Assembly: GCF_001543325.1 (NCBI RefSeq)
Contig: NZ_CP013355.1
Location: 62,001-126,000, forward strand
Length of the DNA: 64,000 nucleotides
Direction: 5' to 3'
Source: Lutibacter profundi
GTDB taxonomy: Bacteria; Bacteroidota; Bacteroidia; Flavobacteriales; Flavobacteriaceae
Shown here: piece after piece, positions 1 through 7,604 of the stretch
Layout: every line of letters begins with the position of its first letter
How positions within the stretch are numbered: the stretch's first letter is position 1
Program-made: the position numbers and the translations under genes
Notes under the pieces: model-generated
Database searches by the model: none
What the model was told of the DNA's origin: nothing
The model's input: the letters and a program-made list of their open reading frames with translations, nothing else

Positions 1-2
1 CT

Positions 3-431
3 AGTTTTAGTTATGAGCAATTGTTCCAAACAATGAGAGAGCTTAGACTGAGTTACCAAGAGGCTGAAGAAATGTTTAGAAGAATGGTGTTTAATGTATT
101 GAGTAGAAACTGTGATGATCATACAAAAAACTTTTCTTTTCGTTTAAAAAAAGAAGAAAAATGGGAATTAGCTCCTGCTTACGATATATGCCATGCTTAC
201 AAACCTGATAGCATTTGGGTAAGCCAGCACGCCTTGAGTATAAACGGAAAACGTAAAAATATAGCTTTAGATGATTTTTTAGTACTAGGAAAATCTATGA
301 ATATAAAAAATGTTAAAAAAATAGTGAAACAAGTTGGAAATATTGTAGGGCAATGGGGAAAATTTGCAAATCAAGTAGGTGTTGAAGAAAAGAAGAAAAA
401 GGCAATAGAAGAAACCTTATTAAAATTATAG
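3..431 (+). CDS. HipA-like Ser/Thr kinase, C-terminal part (5' end outside window)
   Basis: C-terminal part of a HipA-family protein kinase, the toxin half of HipAB-type toxin-antitoxin modules; in characterised members it phosphorylates aminoacyl-tRNA synthetases. The reading frame is open to the first base of the window, so the TTG at 21 is not the real start and the N-terminal half lies upstream. Visible motifs are NCDDHTKNFSF, holding the catalytic Asp and the following Asn of the HipA loop, and PAYDI, holding the Mg-binding Asp. These match the family pattern in order and spacing. The C-terminus is lysine-rich. No antitoxin gene follows downstream, so any HipB partner must be upstream, outside the window. 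Kinase-family assignment is good; activity and targets are inference. Confidence 0.8.
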   Translation, partial: SFSYEQLFQTMRELRLSYQEAEEMFRRMVFNVLSRNCDDHTKNFSFRLKKEEKWELAPAYDICHAYKPDSIWVSQHALSINGKRKNIALDDFLVLGKSMNIKNVKKIVKQVGNIVGQWGKFANQVGVEEKKKKAIEETLLKL

Positions 432-631
432 TACAAATGGTTATTAAAAAAACAACGAACATTAAAACATTAAAAAAAAGGAAAAGCAAGTATTTTAAGT
501 TGAATGCAATTTAACCATTGCGTATAGTTAACCTTGCGACAGTTACAAAACTATAGACCATGTAATAATGTTTTTCTTGTTTTTATTAAGAAAATGAACG
601 TACAGTAACTCTATGCTTATATGGCGTTTTG

Positions 632-1108
632 TTAACCTATTTTTTTAGGGTTTTTCATGTTTTCATCCATTTCCTTTTTTAAATCTACCGCTCCAATATA
701 AATAGCGAGTTTACTACGTATAAAATATAAAATAACAAATATTATGGCAGTAATAGGTACTGTGTATATAAAATCGACTTCATCTACATATTGTTCACTA
801 TCGTTAATAACAGCAATTAGTTGAAACAAATAAACAGACATGGGGATAATTAGGGCATGTACCCACCAGTGTTTATTGGTGACAAACCATATAATTAAGA
901 GGACGAGTGGTACAAATTTAGATAAGAAAAAATATACATACGTTTGAACTCTTAGATAATAACCTCCTTTAATTACACCAAATATTGTATCAAAATTTTC
1001 TATTTCTCTTGGGATACTTTGATGAATATATAATAAGTATGGAATAAATATTATAATTAAAATAATAATACTACCAATCCATAATGAAGTTTTTCTACTG
1101 CCTTTCAT
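632..1108 (-). CDS. Hypothetical membrane protein, 158 aa
   Basis: I do not recognise a family. The protein has about four hydrophobic segments, near residues 9-28, 58-77, 83-102 and 112-131, and a charged C-terminal tail ending in ENMKNPKKIG, so it is probably an inner-membrane protein with a cytoplasmic tail. It starts at an ATG at 1108, with a possible TACATTTG promoter element about 30 bases upstream. It stands alone, between the HipA fragment and the small peptide gene at 1231. Base composition is like its neighbours. Real coding is likely from length and the clean membrane pattern; function is unknown. Confidence 0.6.
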   Translation of the reverse strand: MKGSRKTSLWIGSIIILIIIFIPYLLYIHQSIPREIENFDTIFGVIKGGYYLRVQTYVYFFLSKFVPLVLLIIWFVTNKHWWVHALIIPMSVYLFQLIAVINDSEQYVDEVDFIYTVPITAIIFVILYFIRSKLAIYIGAVDLKKEMDENMKNPKKIG

Positions 1109-1134
1109 TAAATAAATATATTAAATACATAAAT

Positions 1135-1168
1135 CAAATGTAATAAAATTAATTTTAATAAACACAAA
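1135..1168 (-). promoter_or_regulatory. Candidate promoter for the 158-aa membrane protein
   Basis: Read on the minus strand, TACATTTG (1142-1135) fits the Bacteroidota -7 element TAnnTTTG. TTTG at 1168-1165 could be the -33 element, with a long 22-base spacer. The TTTG lies in the U-run of the terminator of the upstream peptide gene. Confidence 0.4.
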
Positions 1169-1193
1169 AACCACAATAAGTAATTATTGTGGT
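1165..1193 (-). terminator. Rho-independent terminator of the 42-aa peptide gene
   Basis: A perfect stem, CCACAATAA (1171-1179) and TTATTGTGG (1184-1192), with a four-base loop, extended by one A-T pair. On the minus strand it is followed by TTTTTGTGTTT. It lies about 38 bases after the stop codon of the peptide gene. Confidence 0.7.
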
Positions 1194-1230
1194 ATTATTA
1201 TCATCGTGATTAAGATGTAAAGGTTAGAAA

Positions 1231-1359
1231 TTACCCTTGTCTAGGTAAAATAATATCAGATTTTAAAATAGCTTGATCACTAGAAGTGTAGCTTAAAACT
1301 GCAACTGCAACAAAAGCAGATACCATAAGCAATCCGAAAATTAATTTTAATTTTTTCAT
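1231..1359 (-). CDS. Small exported or membrane peptide, 42 aa
   Basis: A short gene starting ATG-AAA-AAA, encoding 42 residues: a lysine-rich start (MKKLKL), a hydrophobic stretch about residues 6-23, then a polar tail ending ILPRQG. It looks like a signal peptide or single membrane anchor with a tail of about 18 residues; there is no lipobox cysteine. The case for a real gene is its setting. A full promoter (TTTG-N20-TATATTTG) lies 34-65 bases upstream, and a perfect hairpin terminator follows the stop. It is therefore a self-contained unit of about 220 bases. I do not recognise a family. It could be a small membrane regulator, a secreted peptide, or a leader processed by signal peptidase. 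Confidence 0.65.
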   Translation of the reverse strand: MKKLKLIFGLLMVSAFVAVAVLSYTSSDQAILKSDIILPRQG

Positions 1360-1392
1360 TTTTTGTAAGAATTAAATGATTAGTAAGAACAT

Positions 1393-1424
1393 CAAATATA
1401 TACTTAATCTTACAATTAGGCAAA
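1393..1424 (-). promoter_or_regulatory. Promoter of the 42-aa peptide gene
   Basis: On the minus strand, TTTG (1424-1421), 20 bases, then TATATTTG (1400-1393): an exact match to the Bacteroidota housekeeping promoter. It predicts a start near 1386 and a leader of about 27 bases. The TTTG is the end of the T8 run of the upstream hairpin. Confidence 0.7.
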
Positions 1425-1467
1425 AAAAATCCTCGTTATTTTTAAAATATTTTAAAAATAAGGGGTT
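1421..1467 (-). terminator. Hairpin with T8 run ending the candidate RNA
   Basis: The palindrome TTATTTTTAAAAT and its complement (1436-1461) forms a 13-bp A/T stem. Outer C (1465-1462 read on minus) and G bases (1435-1431) partly pair, and eight T follow on the minus strand. It is strong in shape, but the stem is weak in GC. Confidence 0.5.
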
Positions 1468-1676
1468 CGAAAAGCTATTTTTCTCTTATTTTACGGGGTT
1501 GCACCTTTTGAAAATAAGAAATGAAATACTTTTAATTTTAGTATATAAAATCTCTATTTTGGAGATATTAAAAGCAAAATTTGATTTTTTGTTAACTAAA
1601 AACGGGTATTTTTAGCGTAAAAATCAACAAACCGCAAACCCTCTCCGTAAAAATTTGCAATTATAGGGACGCTCTT
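1421..1676 (-). ncRNA. Candidate small RNA or leader, about 255 nt, unknown class
   Basis: The prediction rests on signals, not on a recognised family. A promoter (TTTG-N21-TATATTTG, 1715-1683) points leftward with a start near 1676. A 26-base perfect palindrome (1436-1461) flanked by C and G bases and followed on the minus strand by T8 (1429-1422) looks like a terminator. Between them no frame of useful length exists on the minus strand. Foldable parts include a stem of CTAAAAA and TTTTTAG around the loop TACCCG (1596-1615), and GCAAA paired with TTTGC across a G-rich segment near 1635-1660. It could be a free small RNA or an attenuated leader of the 42-aa gene. Confidence 0.35.
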
Positions 1677-1682
1677 ACAGTG

Positions 1683-1715
1683 CAAATATACAAATAAATA
1701 TTTATGTAATGCAAA
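1683..1715 (-). promoter_or_regulatory. Promoter of the candidate RNA
   Basis: On the minus strand, TTTG (1715-1712), a 21-base spacer, then TATATTTG (1690-1683). Both boxes match the Bacteroidota consensus. No protein start lies close downstream, which is why a non-coding transcript is proposed. Confidence 0.55.
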
Positions 1716-1830
1716 TTATTTGTTAAAAAGTGTATTTTATTACTTAAAACGTGTAGTTTATTGTTTTTATAGTTCAACATTGCAAAGTTTTAAAGAAATT
1801 GTGGCAATCTTTTATTTTAAGAGATAGCTT

Positions 1831-1876
1831 TACCTTGCCTGCCGTGCCAGATAGGCAGGTTCGCTATGGCGGTTAG
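1831..1876. repeat. GC-rich dispersed element with inverted CCTGCC arms
   Basis: CCTGCC (1838-1843) and GGCAGG (1854-1859) form inverted arms around ten bases, followed by TTCGCTATGGCGG. The base composition contrasts sharply with the surrounding AT-rich DNA. Short elements of this kind are scattered in flavobacterial genomes (general knowledge). Only this copy is in the window, so repeat status is inferred. Confidence 0.45.
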
Positions 1877-1913
1877 TTTTAGTGATAAAGTCTTGAACAA
1901 CTTTAAATGACAT

Positions 1914-4628
1914 TTAAATTTTTTCAAAATCAACCGCTACAACTTTGTATTCAGGAGTTAAAGTTTCTTTGTCGCCAACATTCCCAGTAATTAAATTGAT
2001 AAAAATTTCAGGCTGGTGAAATGTTGTACGTACAATACCCGGTTTTACGGTATAATTTAATTTAACAGGAATGTTTACGCTTCCACGATCAGAAAAAATA
2101 CGAACGGCATCACCTTCTGAAATATCTTTTTTACCTGCATCTAGCGGATTGATTTCTAAATAATCGTTTGAAGATATTAATTGATTTTCCGTTCTACGTG
2201 TCATAGTACCAGAATTGTAATGTTCAAGCTGGCGAGCTGTAGTTAGAATGAAAGGAAACTTTTTACGGTGTTCCACTAATTCTGGAGTTTCTTCAAAATC
2301 AAAATGATGAAAAGTTCCTTTTCCTTTTTTAAAATTCCCGTTAATATGTAGCATTTTGGTATCGGTACCATCATCTTTTACAGGCCATTGCAATCCGTTT
2401 TTACCTAAACCTTCCCAAGTTACACCTTTCATAAACGGAATTACATCCGCTATTTCTTCAACTATTTTAGCTGCATCATATAGTTGCCCAGTAGGTTGTT
2501 TGTACCCTAATCTATGCATCATATCAATCATAATTTGCCCATCAGATTTACAATTTCCAATGGAGTCAATTACTTTATTAACACGTTGCACTCTACGCTC
2601 ACCATTGGTAAATGTTCCGTTTTTCTCAAAATAGGAAGCAGCAGGTAAAACTATATCAGCCATTTCAGCAGTTGCACTCATAAATAATTCTTGAACTATC
2701 AATAGGTCTAGTTTTTCAAATGCTTTGCGTATATGATTAGAATTTGGATCGGTCATTAACGTATCTTCTCCCATAATCCAAAGTGCTTTAAATTTCCCTT
2801 GAAGTGTAGCATCTATCATTTCAGGAATTTTTAAACCTTCGTGTTCAGGCATTTTATCTACGCCGTATTTTTTAGCATAATATTGTTGGACTTCAAAATT
2901 GTTAACATCCATATATCCAGCACCTTGATGTGGTTGTACACCCATATCAGCAGCACCTTGTACGTTGTTTTGTCCACGTAGCGGATTTAATCCAGCACCA
3001 TTTTTGCCAATATTACCGGTCATCATAGCTATATTTGAAAGTAACATTACCGTTTTACTACCTTGGTAATGCTCGGTAACTCCTAAACCGTGGAATTCCA
3101 TGGCTCTTTCAGCAGACGCATACGCAATAGCAGCTTTTTTTACCAATTCTTTAGAAACGCCTGTAAGCTCCTCTAATTCACTCATATCTAAATCGGCAAC
3201 ATGTGCCTCAAAATCTTTGTAAAACTCAGTATATTGATTTATAAACGATTGATTCACCAATTTTTCTTTAATAATATAATGTGCCATCATATTTAAAATA
3301 GCCACATTTGTTCCGGGGCGTAATTGCAAATGATAGGTAGCCAGTTTTGCTAACTTTGTTTTTACAGGATCAACAACAATACTTGTAACTCCTTTCATAA
3401 AAAGTTGCTTAATTTTTGCTCCAGTAACAGGATGCGCTTCTGTTGGATTTGCACCAAATAAGAAAATGGCATCGGTTTGATTTAAATCTTCAATAGAATT
3501 TGTTGCTGCACCAGTTCCAAAGGCTTGTTGCATTCCGTAAGCGGTAGGAGCGTGGCATACACGTGCACAACCATCAATATTATTGGTTCCAATGGCAACA
3601 CGAATCATTTTTTGCATTAAATAATTTTCCTCGTTGGTAGCTCTTGAAGATGAAATTCCACCAACAGCATCAGCTCCGTATTCATTTTTTATGCTTATTA
3701 ATTTTTTTGTAATAAAATCATAGGCTTCATTCCAAGAAACTTCTTCAAACTTTCCATTTTTTTTAATCAAAGGCTCTTTTAACCTATCGGGATGGTTGTA
3801 AAATTGAAAAGCAAAGCGTCCTTTTAAACAAGTATGACCTTCATTAACTTCGGCAGTTTCAGGTGCTTGAATTCCTTTAATTTCACCATTAATTACGGAT
3901 ACATCTAACTGGCAGCCAACACCACAATACGTACAGGTTGTTCTTACAGTTTTATCAGCAATTAGTGTTTTTGTTTCAAATTTATCGGTTAAAGCATCAG
4001 TTGGACACGTTTGCACACAAGCACCGCAAGAAACACAGGCCGATAAATTAAACGAAGTATCAAAACCTTTAATAATGTTAGTTGCAAATCCTCGTCCAGA
4101 CATTCCTAAAATCATTTCACCTTGAATTTCTTCACAAGCACGAACACATCTAAAACAATTGATACATTGGGATAAATCAGATTTTATATAAGGATGTGAT
4201 GTATCGGGTTCAATATCTAAATGATTTTCTCCTTTTGGGTAGCGAATAGTTGGAATTCCTATTTGAGTAATGGTTTCTTGAAAAGGTGTTGCTTTTTTAC
4301 CTTTTGCAGGGAATATTTTATCAGCAGGATAATCTGTTAAAACCAATTCAACAATATTTTTGCGAAGACGTTTAATTTTTTCAGTATTGTGATAAATGTA
4401 TAATCTTTCAGCAATTGGCGTATGGCATGATGCCATTGTTTTTGTAATTCCGTCTTTTTCACGAGCTACTTCTACTGAACAAACCCTACAAGAACCAAAA
4501 TTTTCCAATCTATCATCTTGGCACATAGTTGGAATGGCGTTGTTATTTTTTTCAATTCTTCTAACAAATTCTAAAATGGTTTCACCTTGTAAAAAATCGT
4601 ATGCTGTATTGTTGATATATGCTTTCAT
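1914..4628 (-). CDS. Formate dehydrogenase alpha subunit (Mo-bisMGD, Cys type)
   Basis: Catalytic subunit of a soluble NAD-linked formate dehydrogenase, oxidising formate to CO2. Domains in order: a [2Fe-2S] ferredoxin (Cys 36, 47, 50, 68); two [4Fe-4S] motifs of ferredoxin type (Cys 155, 158, 161, 165 and 198, 201, 204, 208); the [4Fe-4S] site of molybdopterin oxidoreductases (Cys 232, 235, 239, 267); and the bis-MGD domain. The metal ligand is Cys358 in RVCHAPT, with the adjacent His359; many homologues have selenocysteine here. The late GTMTRR motif carries an active-site Arg. The 904 residues are about normal. Its ATG is 8 bases after the stop of the beta subunit, so the two form an operon. 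No FdhD or FdsG gene is adjacent. Confidence 0.9.
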   Translation of the reverse strand: MKAYINNTAYDFLQGETILEFVRRIEKNNNAIPTMCQDDRLENFGSCRVCSVEVAREKDGITKTMASCHTPIAERLYIYHNTEKIKRLRKNIVELVLTDYPADKIFPAKGKKATPFQETITQIGIPTIRYPKGENHLDIEPDTSHPYIKSDLSQCINCFRCVRACEEIQGEMILGMSGRGFATNIIKGFDTSFNLSACVSCGACVQTCPTDALTDKFETKTLIADKTVRTTCTYCGVGCQLDVSVINGEIKGIQAPETAEVNEGHTCLKGRFAFQFYNHPDRLKEPLIKKNGKFEEVSWNEAYDFITKKLISIKNEYGADAVGGISSSRATNEENYLMQKMIRVAIGTNNIDGCARVCHAPTAYGMQQAFGTGAATNSIEDLNQTDAIFLFGANPTEAHPVTGAKIKQLFMKGVTSIVVDPVKTKLAKLATYHLQLRPGTNVAILNMMAHYIIKEKLVNQSFINQYTEFYKDFEAHVADLDMSELEELTGVSKELVKKAAIAYASAERAMEFHGLGVTEHYQGSKTVMLLSNIAMMTGNIGKNGAGLNPLRGQNNVQGAADMGVQPHQGAGYMDVNNFEVQQYYAKKYGVDKMPEHEGLKIPEMIDATLQGKFKALWIMGEDTLMTDPNSNHIRKAFEKLDLLIVQELFMSATAEMADIVLPAASYFEKNGTFTNGERRVQRVNKVIDSIGNCKSDGQIMIDMMHRLGYKQPTGQLYDAAKIVEEIADVIPFMKGVTWEGLGKNGLQWPVKDDGTDTKMLHINGNFKKGKGTFHHFDFEETPELVEHRKKFPFILTTARQLEHYNSGTMTRRTENQLISSNDYLEINPLDAGKKDISEGDAVRIFSDRGSVNIPVKLNYTVKPGIVRTTFHQPEIFINLITGNVGDKETLTPEYKVVAVDFEKI

Positions 4629-4636
4629 AATTGATT

Positions 4637-6289
4637 TTAGTTTGAAGTAAAGAATTGTTTCAATTCATCATTAAAATACTGTAATGCATTTTTTATTGGA
4701 AGCGGAACTCCCCCACCTAATGCGCATAGCGATCCAATTTCTAAAGTCTCTAACAAGTCGTTAAACAGTTGTTTATCAATCTTGTAATTTGCTGTTTGTG
4801 CTTTTTGAAGCAATTCCATTCCTCTATGAGCGCCAATTCTACAGGGATAACATTTTCCGCAAGATTCATCAGCGGTAAATTCTAATAGATGTTCTAAGAA
4901 TTGAATCATTGAAAAATCTTTTGGGATAGAAACAACACTTGCGTGTCCTAATAAAAAGCCGTTTTGATTTAATGATTCAAAATCCAACGTTAAATCGGCA
5001 ATTTTGTGCATTGGAACAATTCCTCCCAAAGGGCCACCAATTTGTAATGCTTTTATTTCAGATTTAAAACCGTTTCCAAAATCATTAAAAACAGTTTGTA
5101 AAGCTGTTCCCATTTCAATTTCATAAATACCGGGATTGTTAAAAAAACTATCTAAGGAAACTAATTTTGTTCCGGTAGATTGTTTAGTTCCCAAATTAGC
5201 ATAAGCATTTCCTCCATTTTCTAAAATCCAGTGGATATTGGCAAAAGTTTCAACATTACTCAATACCGTTGGTTTGCCAAATAAACCATATTGTGCTGGG
5301 TACGGTGGACGGACACGAACTTCAGGACGCAAACCTTCAATTGAATTTAAAAGCGCTGTTTCTTCACCACAAACATATGAACCTTGTCCGCGTATTATTT
5401 TAAACCTAAAATCACCAATTAAGTTTTTTTCTTTCAATTCATGAATAGCATCTGAAATAATTTTTATTGAATTTGGATATTCTCCTCGAATGTATAAAAC
5501 ACCAGTATTTGCACCAACGGTTAAACCAGATATATACATTCCAAACAATACTTTATGAGGTTGATGTTCCATTAAATACATATCAGAATATGCACCGGGA
5601 TCACCTTCATCGGCATTGCAAACAATGTATTTTTGGGTGTCATCCTCAGCGAAGTTGGAGGGTTCTTTAAATACGGCATCTAACTTAAACCAAAATGGAA
5701 ATCCGGCACCACCTCGTCCGCGTAAATTGGAAGTTTTAATTTCCTGAATTACTTGCTGAGGCTTCTTTTTAAAAGTTTCAGCAAGGGCATAAAATGTTTC
5801 TATATTTTCAATTTTTGAAGTTAAAATAGGTGTTGTGTTACAACCTATGTTGTAATAGTTCTCGACTGCGCTCGAACTGATATTTTTCAAAATAATTTGT
5901 TTTAATTCTTTGTTTGAATGTGCAGAGTATGTTTTGTCATCAAACATAAATGCATTATTTGAATGACAGTGACCAATACAAGCAGCATGACCAATTTCAT
6001 CTTTTGAAAAATAATTTTCTATATTTTTATGAAGGTTGTTTTGAGTATTGGCAACCATACAGGCAGTTCCGCTACAAATATGTATTTTTTTGTTTCGATT
6101 ACTTTCTCTGGTAAAATCGTAAAAAGAAGACGTTCCAATAAGTACAGAATCATCAATAAGAAATTTTTTTGCCAATTCTTGAAAATCTTCTTTAGCAGCA
6201 TTTTTGTGAGATAAACGTGCTATATTTTCAAATAAGTTATCATCTAATTCTTTTCTTGATGATAAGGTACGTATATTTTTATTTGCCAT
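4637..6289 (-). CDS. Formate dehydrogenase beta subunit, NuoE-NuoF fusion type
   Basis: Diaphorase subunit passing electrons from the alpha subunit to NAD. The N-terminal part is a thioredoxin-like [2Fe-2S] domain (Cys 72, 77, 104, 108). The rest is NuoF-like: FMN loop GRGGAGFP at 191-198, NADH-site segment CNADEGDPGAYSD from 224, IRGQGSYVCGEE from 299, and a [4Fe-4S] site ESCGKCYPC (Cys 477, 480, 483) with Cys522. First gene of a two-gene operon with the alpha subunit. Residues 138-146 in the interdomain linker (SSSAVENYY) are encoded by a GC-rich element (5859-5877) that recurs outside genes at 33399-33417, which suggests an insertion tolerated in frame. Without the alpha subunit next to it, it could be read as complex I NuoF. 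Confidence 0.88.
   Translation of the reverse strand: MANKNIRTLSSRKELDDNLFENIARLSHKNAAKEDFQELAKKFLIDDSVLIGTSSFYDFTRESNRNKKIHICSGTACMVANTQNNLHKNIENYFSKDEIGHAACIGHCHSNNAFMFDDKTYSAHSNKELKQIILKNISSSAVENYYNIGCNTTPILTSKIENIETFYALAETFKKKPQQVIQEIKTSNLRGRGGAGFPFWFKLDAVFKEPSNFAEDDTQKYIVCNADEGDPGAYSDMYLMEHQPHKVLFGMYISGLTVGANTGVLYIRGEYPNSIKIISDAIHELKEKNLIGDFRFKIIRGQGSYVCGEETALLNSIEGLRPEVRVRPPYPAQYGLFGKPTVLSNVETFANIHWILENGGNAYANLGTKQSTGTKLVSLDSFFNNPGIYEIEMGTALQTVFNDFGNGFKSEIKALQIGGPLGGIVPMHKIADLTLDFESLNQNGFLLGHASVVSIPKDFSMIQFLEHLLEFTADESCGKCYPCRIGAHRGMELLQKAQTANYKIDKQLFNDLLETLEIGSLCALGGGVPLPIKNALQYFNDELKQFFTSN
5859..5877. repeat. Short GC-rich element inside the formate dehydrogenase beta gene
   Basis: TTCTCGACTGCGCTCGAAC occurs here within coding sequence. 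It recurs with one change (A to G) at 33399-33417, where it forms the right arm of an inverted pair. It encodes linker residues about 138-144 of the beta subunit. Confidence 0.6.
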
Positions 6290-6351
6290 TTTTAACAGAA
6301 TATAATTGGGTTAAAAATACTAAAAATTAATGAAGAATTTTGTTAAGGTTT

Positions 6352-7527
6352 TTAAACCTTTTCACAAATTAATACAATATGCTTGTTGTTTAAGTTTGTT
6401 GTAAAAAAAAGGTATTGATTTCCACCTTCTTTAAATTTTGTTTTTTGTCGAATTTGAGCAACAGTTTCCGGAAAATTACGAGTTGTTATATTTGCTTTTT
6501 TTGAAGGGATTAATTTTTTCAATTGTTTTTTATCATACGAAATTAGCTGTTTTATTTTAAACCTCCTTCCGGGAAATTCTATTAAATTATTTGATGTGTA
6601 TAAGTGAGAGTGAGTATGTAATTTATCTATTTTGAAATGCTCAGAAACTTGAGTAAATCCCCCCGATTTTAAAATGGCAACATTGGGTTCGTATAAGTAT
6701 TTTTTTGGTTCTGAAAAAGTAGCAAAACTTTCTTTATCTACACTAAAATTAAAATACTCGTTATTTATTTTATTAAAGTTAACTGTTTTAATATCAATAG
6801 TTTGCGTGTAATTGTTTTTTAACAGAAATAACAATTCTTTCACTTCATTGTCAACAGCAATCACATGAATTTCTTTTACAAATATCAATTCATTTATAGC
6901 ACTTGTAATGTCTAATATTGGTGAGATTTTTAATAAAATAGCATTTGATTTATCAAACAATAATTTTAAATTATCAGGGATGTTTGGCGAGCAATCTTTT
7001 AGCAAAAAAACTTTTTCTTTTAGGTCATTTCTTCGTGAAGGATCGGCATAAATCCAATCGTATTTTGTACTATTTATTTGTAAATACGCAATTCCATCAG
7101 CGTTTACAGTTTTTATATTTTCAATATTTAATTGTTTTAAATTATGTGAAGTAATTGATGATAATTCTTCATTTATTTCACAATGTATTACTGAATTAAC
7201 TTTTTTTGAAAAACAAGAAGCATCTACTCCAAATCCGCCAGTTATATCAATTAAATTTTTACCTGAGATTAAATTTGCTTTATATTTTGCGGTAATTTCA
7301 GAAGAAGTTTGTTCAATATTTAGTTTGTTTGGATAGTAAATTTTTTTTGCAGAAAACCAAGTTGGTAATTTTGTTTTGCATTTGTTTTTGGCAACAATTT
7401 GTTCAGCCAATTCTTGAATAGAAACTAAAGAAAAAGGGCTTCCTTTTAAAATCAGTTTTGTGATGTCTGTTTTTAAATTTGTATTTATAAAATGTTGGAC
7501 TTCTTTAGTTAAAATATTGCTATTCAA
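6352..7527 (-). CDS. Class I SAM-dependent methyltransferase, THUMP-like (PG_1098 type)
   Basis: Probable RNA-type methyltransferase. The SAM-binding motif DITGGFGVDASCFS lies at about residues 93-106, followed by an acidic strand end (VIHCEINEE) and DGIAYL. DWIYADPSRR at about 157-166 is a DPxRR variant of the catalytic motif IV seen in this Bacteroidota family. The C-terminal part from about 290, with conserved basic patches, fits the ferredoxin-like and THUMP-like domains named for Porphyromonas PG_1098. Length (391 aa) fits that family. The substrate is not established. It is separated from the formate dehydrogenase genes by 62 bases and is probably an independent gene. Confidence 0.75.
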   Translation of the reverse strand: MNSNILTKEVQHFINTNLKTDITKLILKGSPFSLVSIQELAEQIVAKNKCKTKLPTWFSAKKIYYPNKLNIEQTSSEITAKYKANLISGKNLIDITGGFGVDASCFSKKVNSVIHCEINEELSSITSHNLKQLNIENIKTVNADGIAYLQINSTKYDWIYADPSRRNDLKEKVFLLKDCSPNIPDNLKLLFDKSNAILLKISPILDITSAINELIFVKEIHVIAVDNEVKELLFLLKNNYTQTIDIKTVNFNKINNEYFNFSVDKESFATFSEPKKYLYEPNVAILKSGGFTQVSEHFKIDKLHTHSHLYTSNNLIEFPGRRFKIKQLISYDKKQLKKLIPSKKANITTRNFPETVAQIRQKTKFKEGGNQYLFFTTNLNNKHIVLICEKV

Positions 7528-7604
7528 AATAATTGATTATTTAGTTCACTAAATTTAGGAATGGTTCTGCTGTTATTCAGTAAACACAAAAGGAGCATAT
7601 TGTA

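Larger units (their letters stand above)
1360..1913. other. 554-base region without a supported protein gene
   Basis: This stretch separates the 42-aa peptide gene from formate dehydrogenase. It holds a candidate minus-strand RNA (1421-1676) with promoter and terminator, the promoter of the peptide gene, and a GC-rich dispersed element at about 1831-1876. A plus-strand frame of 79 codons (1376-1615) lies antisense to the candidate RNA, is extremely rich in Lys, Phe, Ile and Leu, and resembles no protein; I do not call it. Confidence 0.7.

Noticed and set aside
505-645. Possible integron attC-like site or imperfect inverted repeat (GCGTATAGTTAAC and GTAACTCTATGC) after the HipA gene
   Set aside because: ATTTAAC fits the left R-box form, but no matching GTTRRRY right box with a folded stem is found. 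No integrase is in the window.
1460-1475. GGGGTTCGAA-like T-arm resemblance suggesting tRNA or tmRNA
   Set aside because: The flanking bases do not pair as a T-stem on either strand, no acceptor stem or CCA end is present, and no tag-peptide frame is seen.
1376-1615. Plus-strand frame of 79 codons
   Set aside because: Extreme Lys/Phe/Ile/Leu composition in AT-rich DNA, no recognised motif, no good promoter, and it is antisense to the promoter-terminator unit on the minus strand.
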